22,341 nt of DNA from an uncultured Novosphingobium sp. (GTDB lineage: Bacteria > Pseudomonadota > Alphaproteobacteria > Sphingomonadales > Sphingomonadaceae). The stretch is taken from positions 1 to 22,341 of the forward strand of contig CAMPIM010000063.1 of assembly GCA_946886365.1 (NCBI GenBank), in the 5' to 3' direction. Under the pieces are notes generated by a model that saw nothing but the letters and a program-made list of their open reading frames with translations, did no database searches and had not been told where the DNA came from. Positions 8,404 through 15,472 of this stretch are shown piece by piece (positions within the stretch are counted from its first letter, which is position 1; the number at the start of each line of letters is the position of its first letter). Position numbers and translations under genes: made by a program.

Positions 8404-9530
8404 TATTGGCCCCCTTCCGCAGCGGCGGAGCCGGAAGAAGCGGACGCTCCCTGCGCACGCCGCTTCAATTCCGGTAGCGGCAGGAACGGGGTGACATTGC
8501 CGCTTTCGACGATCGTCTTATCGACGTTGGACAGGACGCCCTCCATGGTTTCGTAATACATGCGGCGGCGCGTCACGTCGGGTGACAGCTTATATTGCTC
8601 ATACACCTTGTCGAATGCCGCAGCCTCGCCTTGAGCCTTGGCGGTAACCTGCTGCGCCGCAGCACGCGCTTCGTTCAAATAGGTCTGAGCCGTCTGTTGC
8701 GCCGCAGAAACCGCCTTGAACGCGTCATTGACCGCCGTCGGCGGATCGGCTTGCTTGATCGCGACGCCCTGCACACGGATACCGGACCTGTATCCGTCCA
8801 ATATCGCCTGCATCCGCTGTTCGACCTGCTGCTCGATTTCAGTACGGCCCGCGCCCAACGCGTCGTCCAGGCTGGCGCTGGCGACAACCGATCGCATGGC
8901 GCTTTCGGCGACTTCCCTAACCGTTGCATCAGGGTCGGACAGCTGGAACAGATAAAGCTCAGGACTGCGGATATTCCAGCGAACCGAGTAAGCAAGGTCG
9001 ATGATATTCTGGTCGCCGGTCAGTACCAGATTTTCGCTCTGCGCGCTGGGTGAACCGATATCAATGGCCCGGATTTCCTCCACATCGACCGTAGTTACAT
9101 TCTCGAAGGGCGCGGGCAGCGTCAAGCTGATCCCCGGCGACAAGGTCCGGCTATATTTGCCGAGCAGCGTCACGACACCGCGCTCCTGCGGGCCGACGCG
9201 GTGAAAGCAAGTGAGCACGAGCCACAGCAAGATGAGGATGCCGACTGCAGCGGGCCAAAGCGTCTTTCCGGTTGGTCGAGGCGGGAGGTTGCCAAACCCG
9301 CCCCCACCGCCCTGGCCGAAGCTTTCCCGACTGCGGCGCAGCAGTTCTTCAATCGCGGAAGGCCCCTTGCCGCCCGGGGCCTTCCCCGGTTGCGTCCAAG
9401 GATTCCGGGGGCCGCCATCGCTTCCCTTGCCCGGACCTTCATCGCCACCCGGGCCGTCGCTTTTGCCGCCCCAAGGGCCTTGGACCATTGCGCTAGCGAT
9501 GCCAGGCATCCACCCGAAAAATCTCTTCAT
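8403..9530 (-). CDS. hflK: Protease modulator HflK
   Basis: Partner of HflC in the FtsH-associated HflKC complex. With the start chosen here the protein is 375 aa. It has the typical Gly/Pro-rich cytoplasmic N-terminal tail (about residues 10-75, rich in PGGDEGPGKG-like sequence), a single membrane segment near 80-105 and an SPFH domain containing GPQERGVVTLLGKYSRTLSPG. Next is a helical region with the conserved AYSVRWNI-type stretch and ARAAAQQVTAKAQGEA. The frame is open further upstream to 9578, but the 16 extra residues lack family character. MKRFFGWM at 9530 is therefore preferred despite a weak ribosome site (GAGACGGA). It is divergent from mrp with only 73 nt between. Confidence 0.92.
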   Translation of the reverse strand: MKRFFGWMPGIASAMVQGPWGGKSDGPGGDEGPGKGSDGGPRNPWTQPGKAPGGKGPSAIEELLRRSRESFGQGGGGGFGNLPPRPTGKTLWPAAVGILILLWLVLTCFHRVGPQERGVVTLLGKYSRTLSPGISLTLPAPFENVTTVDVEEIRAIDIGSPSAQSENLVLTGDQNIIDLAYSVRWNIRSPELYLFQLSDPDATVREVAESAMRSVVASASLDDALGAGRTEIEQQVEQRMQAILDGYRSGIRVQGVAIKQADPPTAVNDAFKAVSAAQQTAQTYLNEARAAAQQVTAKAQGEAAAFDKVYEQYKLSPDVTRRRMYYETMEGVLSNVDKTIVESGNVTPFLPLPELKRRAQGASASSGSAAAEGGQ

Positions 9531-9603
9531 TCCGTCTCTATAGGAAGGGTGGGTCGCGAAAAACAGTGCCCTTCGCAACGATTATTGCCTAGGAGGCGCT
9601 GTC
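9531..9603. promoter_or_regulatory. Divergent hflK/mrp intergenic region
   Basis: This 73-nt gap between two divergent starts must hold promoters for both directions. The only firm element is AGGAGG seven nt before the mrp ATG (ribosome site). I cannot assign -35/-10 boxes with confidence on either strand. Confidence 0.5.
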
Positions 9604-10563
9604 ATGACCGATCTTGAGAGTTTCGCCGCCCGCCTGAAGACCTTGACCGATGGCCGCGCCAGCACGCCCCGGATCAAGGATGGAATCATGAGCCTGGCGC
9701 TGGATGTAGGCGGCCTTTCCCCCGAACGACGGGATGCCGTCGCTGCGGCGATCAGGGAGGGAGGGCTGTCAGTGGCAGGGGTGCAGGATGTGCGGATCGC
9801 CATGACAGCCGAGAGAAAGGCCCTCCGCATCATTGCCGTTGCATCCGGCAAGGGCGGAGTGGGCAAATCCACCCTCTCGGCAAATCTTGCCGTTGGCCTC
9901 AAACGAATGGGTTTTGCGGTAGGTCTGGTGGACGCCGATATTTACGGACCGTCGCAGGCCAGACTGATGGCCAGCGAAGATAAAAAGCCCCAGGCGCGCG
10001 ACAAGCATCTGATCCCCGTCGAAAGCCCATTAGGCATTCCGATGCTGTCGATGGCGCACCTGGTCGAACCCGGCAAGGCGCTGGCCTGGCGCGGGCCTAT
10101 GGCGGGCAATGCCCTTTCGCAGCTGATCGATGCCGATTGGGGCGAGACCGAGGTGCTGGTCGTGGACATGCCGCCGGGGACCGGGGATGTGCAACTTTCG
10201 ATGGTGCAAAAGCATAAGCCTGCGGGAGCGGTGATCGTATCGACGCCTCAAGACCTGGCTTTGATCGATGCCACGCGCGCGGTCAGCCTTTTCGAGCAGA
10301 CGCAGGTGCCGTTGATCGGGCTGGTGGAGAATATGGCCGGGTATAGCTGTCCGCATTGCGGTGAGATATCCGATCCTTTCGGCGCAGGTGGGGCGGAAGC
10401 GGCTGGCTCAGCCATGGGCATGCCCTTCCTCGGGCGTATTCCTTTGGCGATAGACATTCGGCGCCGGTCGGATGCGGGCGACCCTCCAGCAGCGACGGAA
10501 GATGCCTCTGGCGAGGCTTTCCTTGCAATCGCGAGTAAAGTGGCGGCCTGGTTGCGGGGCTAA
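9604..10563 (+). CDS. apbC: Mrp/NBP35-family Fe-S cluster carrier ATPase
   Basis: Cytoplasmic P-loop ATPase of the Mrp/ApbC family, thought to carry and transfer 4Fe-4S clusters to apo-proteins; 319 aa. A short MIP18-like N-terminal domain (about 5-70, including PRIKDGIMSLALDVGG) precedes the nucleotide-binding domain. The deviant Walker A SGKGGVGKS is at 81-89, followed by VDADIYGPSQ (109-118). The bridging cluster ligands are the CxxC in SCPHCG (Cys249, Cys252). AGGAGG 7 nt upstream fixes the start. The symbol mrp is equally common for this gene. Its position divergent from hflK and near ferrochelatase fits housekeeping iron metabolism but proves no link. Confidence 0.94.
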   Translation: MTDLESFAARLKTLTDGRASTPRIKDGIMSLALDVGGLSPERRDAVAAAIREGGLSVAGVQDVRIAMTAERKALRIIAVASGKGGVGKSTLSANLAVGLKRMGFAVGLVDADIYGPSQARLMASEDKKPQARDKHLIPVESPLGIPMLSMAHLVEPGKALAWRGPMAGNALSQLIDADWGETEVLVVDMPPGTGDVQLSMVQKHKPAGAVIVSTPQDLALIDATRAVSLFEQTQVPLIGLVENMAGYSCPHCGEISDPFGAGGAEAAGSAMGMPFLGRIPLAIDIRRRSDAGDPPAATEDASGEAFLAIASKVAAWLRG

Positions 10564-10629
10564 AGGCGGCGTTTGGGAACGGTTCATCGCATCCCGCGTC
10601 TTTAGGATGGCCGAGAAGGAAACAAGGAC

Positions 10630-11064
10630 ATGCCGCTGACGTTGCCGCAAGAAATTGCCGACCTTTTAAGGGAAACGCGGACCATCGCTTTGGTTGGCAT
10701 CTCTGATCGACCCGGCCGTCCAAGCTATGGCGTCATGAAATTCCTGCAGGACCATGGTTATCGCGTGTTGCCGGTCAATCCGCAGATTGCGGGAGAGCAT
10801 GTGCATGGGGAGTTTGTCTGGGCGCGGCTTGCCGACATCGGCGTTCCAATCGACATGGTGGATATCTTCCGTCGCAGTGAAGTAGCGGGGCAGGCTGTGG
10901 ACGATGCGATCGCCGCAGGGGCCAAGGCGGTGTGGATGCAGTTGGGGGTAATTGATGAGGCGGCCGCTCGGCGCGCGGAGGCTGCCGGATTGAAGGTCGT
11001 CATGGATCGCTGCCCCGCCATCGACATTCCCCGTTTCAATATCCCGCAGGTCCACGCGTTTTAG
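10630..11064 (+). CDS. CoA-binding-domain protein (YccU-like)
   Basis: Single-domain Rossmann-fold protein of 144 aa belonging to the CoA_binding_2 family (YccU-like). RTIALVGISDRPGRPSYGV at about 17-35 is the nucleotide/CoA-binding glycine turn. YRVLPVNP, FRRSEV and WMQLGVIDEAAARRAEAAGL then follow in the order seen in these proteins, ending with the conserved DRCPAIDIPRF. It resembles the CoA-binding domain of succinyl-CoA synthetase alpha subunit without the catalytic domain. The cellular role is unknown. AGAAGGA lies about 9 nt before the ATG. It sits 66 nt after mrp and may be cotranscribed. Confidence 0.88.
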   Translation: MPLTLPQEIADLLRETRTIALVGISDRPGRPSYGVMKFLQDHGYRVLPVNPQIAGEHVHGEFVWARLADIGVPIDMVDIFRRSEVAGQAVDDAIAAGAKAVWMQLGVIDEAAARRAEAAGLKVVMDRCPAIDIPRFNIPQVHAF

Positions 11065-11103
11065 CGCTTTCCAGCTGCCGCAAGCCTCTTTATCAATGTC
11101 CTC

Positions 11104-13380
11104 ATGACGCGCGCACTGCGGAGGCAGGCAAATCATAAAGGCACGGCAAGGGGGCTTGATCGGCGTACGCTTTTAGTAGGCGCTGGAGCGTCGGCTGGCC
11201 TGCTGCTGGCCTGGGGCGCATGGCCGCGCAGCTACCGCCCAAATCTGAATACCGCGCCCGGCGAAACCGTCTTCAATGCCTTTCTGAAGATCGATAAGGC
11301 AGGCAGGGTACTCGTGGTCGTGCCGCAAGCCGAGACGGGGCAGGGCGTGACGACACTGCTGCCACAGATACTGGCGGATGAACTGGGTGCGGACTGGCGC
11401 ACCGTGGGTGTGCAAAGCGCGCCCATCAGTCCGCTCTATGCAAACACGTTGCTAGCCAGCGAGTGGCTTGCGAGCGACTGGTCGAGGCTGGCGGGTGGCG
11501 CCGGCAATTGGGCGATCGAGCAATATGCGACGCGGCGTGCTTTGATGTTGACCGGCGCGGGGACGTCCGTGCCGATGTTCCACAGAGCCTATAAGGAAGC
11601 GGGTGCCGCCGCGCGCGTGCTCTTGTGTCAGGCTGCTGCGGCGCGCTGGGATGTGTCATGGGAAAGTTGCGACATTCAGAACGGCATCATTTCTGATGGC
11701 GGCCAGCGCACGTTAAAGATCGGCGAGGTAGCGGCTGAAGCAGCGGAATTCGAGCTGCCCGAGATATTGCCGTTCCGCCAAGATCAGGTTGACCGGCTCT
11801 TCGGACAGGATTTGCCGCGCCTCGACACGCCTTCGAAGATTGATGGCAGCCATAACTTCGCTGCTGATGTCCGGCTGCCGGACATGGTTTTCGCTTCCAT
11901 CCGGCAGGGGCCAATCGGCGATGCTGTGCTCACAAGGGTGAACGAGCAGGCTGCAAAGTCCGTTACCGGCTTTATCAAGCTGGTGCGCGCCGAACGGTGG
12001 GTGGCCGCTGTCGCAACCAACTGGTGGGCCGCCAATAAGGCGCTTGATCTTAGCGATCCGGTTTTTGAATTATCGAGCACGCCAGTCAGCAGCGCCAGCA
12101 TAGATGCTTCGCTTGAAGAGGCCTTTTCGGGTTCGGATGGCCGACGGCTGTATTCGCGTGGCGATCTCAAGCCACTTTTCGACAACGCCACCATCCTGGC
12201 CAGCGAGTTTACCGTTGCCCCGGGGCTGCATCTGGCGCTGGAGCCTCCCTGCGCGACCGCGCGCGTGACCGACGGCCTCGCCGAGATATGGATGCCCGCG
12301 CAAGCACCTGCACTCGCGCGTAGCGCGATAGCGGATGCTCTCGATCTGCCTGAGCAACAGGTGGTGCTATACCCCCTGCATGCCGGGGGCTCTTTCGGCC
12401 GGAAGATGGATTTTGAGGTTGGCGTCCAGGCTGCGTCGATAGCGAAAGACGTTGGGCGGCCCGTCCAACTGCTCTGGTCAAGGCTGGAAGATGTGATCCA
12501 GGATCGCCCCAGTGCTCCTGCCCATGCCCGTATGGCGGCAAAGCTCGGCCGCAACGGCGCGATTGAAGGATGGCTTGCGAAAGTGGCGGCTCCCTGTGCC
12601 ATGACCCAGACATGGAAACGGATTGCCGATCGAAAATTGCCGCATGAACCGAGCCATGACACTGCCAACGCATCCAGCCGCCTCGCTGTGGCGGGGATGG
12701 AACTGCCATATGCGTTGCCGAATTGGGCGGTCGATCATTTCCCCGCCGATGTTGGACTGCCGCTAGGCTTTGCACGCGGCAATGCTCATCTTCATGGCGC
12801 CTTCTTTACGGAAAGCTTCATTGATGAACTGGCTCATCTTGCCGCGATTGAGGCGCTCTCTTTCCGCATTCAGATGCTGGGCGGCAACCCGCGACTGGCT
12901 CACTGCCTGACGACCGTCGGATCGATGGGGGGATGGCAGGGAGGTATCGAGGGGAGCGGTCAAGGTCTGGCGGCGCATGTCATAGACGGCGCTTATATCG
13001 CCGTCATGGTCGAGGCAGCGATCGAGGGTGGCAGGCTCAAGGTTGGGCGGATCATCGCTGCGGTAGATGGCGGGGAGCAGGTCAATCCGGACATCGCACG
13101 TCAACAAGTGGAAAGTGGCATAATTTATGGCCTGGCTTCCGCAATGGGTGCTTCGGTGCCTTATGCGAAGGGAATGCCCACGCGCTCGATCATCTCCCGG
13201 ATGGGCCTTCCTCAGTTGCAGGATATAGGTGAGGTCACGGTGGAACTGATCCGAAGCACTGCACCCCCGGCCGGGCTCAGCGAGATTGGGGCGCCTGCGA
13301 TTGCTCCGGCCATAGCGAACGCTCTTTTTACTGTTACAGGGCAGCGATTCCGCCAGCTGCCGATCTTGACGCGGACATGA
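11104..13380 (+). CDS. Xanthine dehydrogenase-family molybdopterin-binding subunit, orphan (IorB-like)
   Basis: Large subunit of a molybdenum hydroxylase, 758 aa, resembling isoquinoline 1-oxidoreductase beta subunit and the membrane or periplasmic aldehyde dehydrogenase type. A twin-arginine export signal is visible: DRRTLL at 19-24, then a hydrophobic stretch to about 40. Family landmarks in order are ETGQG (77-81), EPPCATARV, GGSFGRK, WSRLEDV, GFARGNAH-AFFTESFIDELAH and SEIGAPAIAPAIANAL (726-741) with the presumed catalytic Glu727. The substrate cannot be inferred. No 2Fe-2S small subunit (IorA-like) or cytochrome partner is adjacent; the flanks are a CoA-binding protein and hemH. No Shine-Dalgarno sequence is clear before 11104. 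Its stop overlaps the hemH start (ATGA). Confidence 0.85.
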   Translation: MTRALRRQANHKGTARGLDRRTLLVGAGASAGLLLAWGAWPRSYRPNLNTAPGETVFNAFLKIDKAGRVLVVVPQAETGQGVTTLLPQILADELGADWRTVGVQSAPISPLYANTLLASEWLASDWSRLAGGAGNWAIEQYATRRALMLTGAGTSVPMFHRAYKEAGAAARVLLCQAAAARWDVSWESCDIQNGIISDGGQRTLKIGEVAAEAAEFELPEILPFRQDQVDRLFGQDLPRLDTPSKIDGSHNFAADVRLPDMVFASIRQGPIGDAVLTRVNEQAAKSVTGFIKLVRAERWVAAVATNWWAANKALDLSDPVFELSSTPVSSASIDASLEEAFSGSDGRRLYSRGDLKPLFDNATILASEFTVAPGLHLALEPPCATARVTDGLAEIWMPAQAPALARSAIADALDLPEQQVVLYPLHAGGSFGRKMDFEVGVQAASIAKDVGRPVQLLWSRLEDVIQDRPSAPAHARMAAKLGRNGAIEGWLAKVAAPCAMTQTWKRIADRKLPHEPSHDTANASSRLAVAGMELPYALPNWAVDHFPADVGLPLGFARGNAHLHGAFFTESFIDELAHLAAIEALSFRIQMLGGNPRLAHCLTTVGSMGGWQGGIEGSGQGLAAHVIDGAYIAVMVEAAIEGGRLKVGRIIAAVDGGEQVNPDIARQQVESGIIYGLASAMGASVPYAKGMPTRSIISRMGLPQLQDIGEVTVELIRSTAPPAGLSEIGAPAIAPAIANALFTVTGQRFRQLPILTRT

Positions 13381-14444
13381 CATTGAATATGGAAAATATC
13401 GGCGTCCTTATCATCAATCTCGGTACGCCCGATGCACCGGACGCGGCGTCCGTGCGGCGTTATCTGGGTGAGTTTCTGTCTGATCCGCGGGTGGTGGAAA
13501 TCCCTCAGCTTCTGTGGCAGCCGATATTGCGCGGTCCTATCCTTCTTACGCGCCCGGCCAAGTCCGCGAAGGCTTACCAGGAAGTGTGGACAGACAAGGG
13601 GTCGCCGCTCGCCGTTTATACTTGTGAAACTGCTGCCGCACTCCAGAAAATTACCGGGTCGGAGGTTATGGTGGATTGGGCCATGCGCTATGGATCACCG
13701 TCCATCGCCGAACGGCTGAATGCGATGATCGCCGCCGGATGCGACCGCGTCCTGCTGGCTCCGCTTTACCCGCAATATTGCGCGGCGACGACGGCCACCG
13801 CTCTGGACGCCTGCTATGCCACTTTGGCTGACCTGCGAGCCCAGCCAGCCATCCGCACATTGCCTCCATATTTTGCGGAAGCAGCCTATATCGAGGCGCT
13901 GCGCAGTTCGACCGAAAGCCAACTGGCTAAACTGGACTTCAAACCGGATCTGCTCGTGGCCAGCTTCCATGGAATGCCTGAACGAACGCGCGATTTGGGT
14001 GATCCCTATTATGATCAGTGCCGTGCCACCGCTAATCTGCTGCAGGAAGCGCTTGGCAGAGAAGTGAGGCTGTCGTTCCAATCACGATTCGGGCGAGCGA
14101 AATGGCTCGGTCCAGCAACGGATGAGACGTTGCGGGAGCTTCCCGGGCAGGGCGTTCGATCCGTTGCTGTGCTTACCCCCGGTTTTTCGGCCGATTGTCT
14201 GGAGACGTTGGAGGAAATCGCTATCCGGGGGCAGGAAGAATTTTTGGCGGCTGGAGGCCAGGCGTTCACCCATTTGCGCTGTTTGAACGCATCGCCAGAA
14301 GCTATCATTCTTTACCGCGAACTGATCGGCCGCGAACTGGCTGGTTGGGTTCAGGAAGCGTTTCGTCCAGTTCAACATGGAGGGGATTATGGACAGAGTT
14401 GCCATCGTAACGGGCGGAACACGCGGCATCGGAGAAGCGATTAG
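13377..14444 (+). CDS. hemH: Ferrochelatase
   Basis: Inserts Fe2+ into protoporphyrin IX, the final step of heme synthesis; 355 aa. The N-terminus GVLIINLGTPDAPD is diagnostic. The catalytic His198 lies in VASFHGMPERT and the metal-path Glu277 in GFSADCLETLEEI; LAPLYPQY and SFQSRFGRAKWL are also classic. The ATG overlaps the molybdopterin-subunit stop by 4 nt; an internal ATG at 13389 would give MENIGVL and is an alternative. The family normally ends near RELAGW (319-324). Here the frame continues for about 30 residues, the last 18 or so read through the start of phbB in another frame (56-nt overlap), ending in a basic tail. No C-terminal Cys cluster of the 2Fe-2S ferrochelatase type is present. 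Confidence 0.94.
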   Translation: MTLNMENIGVLIINLGTPDAPDAASVRRYLGEFLSDPRVVEIPQLLWQPILRGPILLTRPAKSAKAYQEVWTDKGSPLAVYTCETAAALQKITGSEVMVDWAMRYGSPSIAERLNAMIAAGCDRVLLAPLYPQYCAATTATALDACYATLADLRAQPAIRTLPPYFAEAAYIEALRSSTESQLAKLDFKPDLLVASFHGMPERTRDLGDPYYDQCRATANLLQEALGREVRLSFQSRFGRAKWLGPATDETLRELPGQGVRSVAVLTPGFSADCLETLEEIAIRGQEEFLAAGGQAFTHLRCLNASPEAIILYRELIGRELAGWVQEAFRPVQHGGDYGQSCHRNGRNTRHRRSD

Positions 14445-15111
14445 CCTCGCGCTCAAGCAACTGGGTTGCAAAGTCGCGGCCAATTATGCCGGAAACGATG
14501 AAAAGGCGCGGGACTTCACGGAGAGGACAGGCATTGAAGCCTTCCGCTGGGATGTGGGAGATCATCAGGCTTGTCTGGACGGTTGTGCAGCGGTCGCCGA
14601 AAGGCTGGGGCCCGTCGATATCGTCGTCAATAACGCGGGCATCACCCGCGACGGCGTGCTTGCCAAGATGAGCTTCGACGACTGGAATGAGGTGATGCGC
14701 ATCAACCTTGGCGGTTGTTTCAACATGGCCAAGGCGACCTTCGGGGGCATGCGGGAAAGAGCATGGGGGCGGATCGTCAATATCGGTTCCATCAACGGTC
14801 AGGCTGGCCAATATGGGCAGGTAAACTATGCCGCCGCCAAGTCCGGCATCCATGGTTTTACCAAGGCACTGGCGCAGGAAGGGGCGAAGTTCGGCGTTAC
14901 CGTCAACGCGATCGCGCCGGGCTATATCGACACCGACATGGTGGCTGCGGTGCCTGCTCCGGTTCTGGAGAAGATCGTTGCCAAGATCCCGGTCGGCCGC
15001 CTCGGCCAGGCCGAAGAGATCGCACGCGGCGTAGCCTTTTTGTGCAGCGAAGAGGCGGGCTTCGTCACGGGGAGCACGATGTCGATCAACGGCGGGCAGC
15101 ATATGTATTGA
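14389..15111 (+). CDS. phbB: Acetoacetyl-CoA reductase (SDR family)
   Basis: NADPH-dependent short-chain dehydrogenase of 240 aa that reduces acetoacetyl-CoA to (R)-3-hydroxybutyryl-CoA for polyhydroxybutyrate synthesis. It has the cofactor loop TGGTRGIG (8-15), NNAG and the catalytic triad Ser in NIGSINGQ with Tyr and Lys in YAAAKSG. The PhbB-type details GQYGQVNYAAAKSG and PGYIDTDMV favour PhbB over the fatty-acid enzyme FabG. GGAGGGG supports the ATG at 14389; the upstream in-frame ATG at 14377 would place the ribosome site inside the gene. The start lies inside hemH and the stop shares one base with the next ATG. No phaA or phaC is in the window. Confidence 0.9.
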   Translation: MDRVAIVTGGTRGIGEAISLALKQLGCKVAANYAGNDEKARDFTERTGIEAFRWDVGDHQACLDGCAAVAERLGPVDIVVNNAGITRDGVLAKMSFDDWNEVMRINLGGCFNMAKATFGGMRERAWGRIVNIGSINGQAGQYGQVNYAAAKSGIHGFTKALAQEGAKFGVTVNAIAPGYIDTDMVAAVPAPVLEKIVAKIPVGRLGQAEEIARGVAFLCSEEAGFVTGSTMSINGGQHMY

Positions 15112-15404
15112 TGGTGCAGGGCGACCACAGTGAAGGCGCGGCGCCGCCAACCGGGTCGCCCTTCTCACCTCCCGTCAAGCGAAGCGTGACGATTGCGGGG
15201 CATCAGACTGCCATCAGTCTTGAACCCATATTCTGGCAGGCTCTCCGCACGGTCGCTGTGCGAGAGAGTTTGCCTCTCAATGCCTTGATCGCACAGATTG
15301 ATCTTGCGCGGCTGGCGGCTCCAAGCCCGCCTAATTTGGCCAGCGCCATACGATGCTGGCTCTTCGCTAATGCGGTGCCCGACAATAATAATTATTCGCA
15401 ATAG
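15111..15404 (+). CDS. Small ribbon-helix-helix (RHH_4-type) protein
   Basis: Protein of 97 aa whose residues about 23-83 match the RHH_4 type of ribbon-helix-helix domain: a strand KRSVTIAGHQTAISLEP, helix FWQALRTVAVRE, then LPLNALIAQID and ASAIRCWLFANAV. Such proteins are presumed DNA-binding dimers; no targets are known here. The first 20 residues are Pro/Gly-rich and look disordered. The start codon shares a base with the phbB stop (TGATG), so it is probably translated by coupling. Its last codons (DNNNYSQ) coincide with a Fur-like operator of the downstream receptor gene. Either autonomous regulation or control of the neighbouring receptor is possible; neither is shown. Confidence 0.75.
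   Translation: MVQGDHSEGAAPPTGSPFSPPVKRSVTIAGHQTAISLEPIFWQALRTVAVRESLPLNALIAQIDLARLAAPSPPNLASAIRCWLFANAVPDNNNYSQ
15381..15399 (+). promoter_or_regulatory. Fur-like operator 1, inside the 3' end of the RHH gene
   Basis: The 19-mer GACAATAATAATTATTCGC matches the E. coli Fur-box consensus at 14 of 19 positions by my count and stands out as A/T-rich in GC-rich surroundings. It overlaps codons 91-96 of the RHH gene and ends 8 nt before a TTGACT -35 element. Its right half (ATTCGCAATAGC) recurs at 15422-15433, in the second operator. Confidence 0.6.
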
Positions 15405-15406
15405 CG

Positions 15407-15412
15407 TTGACT
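15407..15412 (+). promoter_or_regulatory. Candidate -35 element of the siderophore-receptor promoter
   Basis: TTGACT agrees with the sigma-70 -35 consensus at 5 of 6 positions and lies between the two Fur-like operators, 66 nt before the receptor start at 15473. A -10 box around 15428-15435 (AATAGC/TAGCTG) is poor, as is common for promoters in this group. Confidence 0.45.
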
Positions 15413-15413
15413 C

Positions 15414-15428
15414 TGCGAACAATTCGCA
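15414..15428 (+). promoter_or_regulatory. Fur-like operator 2 in the receptor promoter
   Basis: TGCGAACAATTCGCA is a dyad with perfect 6-bp arms (TGCGAA/TTCGCA) and a 3-bp centre, similar to the TGCGAAT-ATTCGCA type of Fur site described in alphaproteobacteria. It sits in the spacer just after TTGACT, where bound repressor would block RNA polymerase. Confidence 0.6.
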
Positions 15429-15472
15429 ATAGCTGGCCCCTGACGATTAGTGAGAAAAGGGGTTTTCGTTTG

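Noticed and set aside
9568..9588. GCAA-N6-TTGC dyad before mrp as an iron-regulator site
   Set aside because: Arms of only 4 bp and no match to the receptor operators beyond TTCGCA; indistinguishable from chance.
13377..14444. Ferrochelatase as a 2Fe-2S cluster type
   Set aside because: Only one Cys lies near the normal C-terminus (RCLNAS); the Cys cluster expected for that type is missing.
15407..15472. Extended N-terminus of the receptor from 15407
   Set aside because: It would start in the -35/operator region and bury the signal peptide behind 22 residues; 15473 is a clean ATG at the signal peptide.
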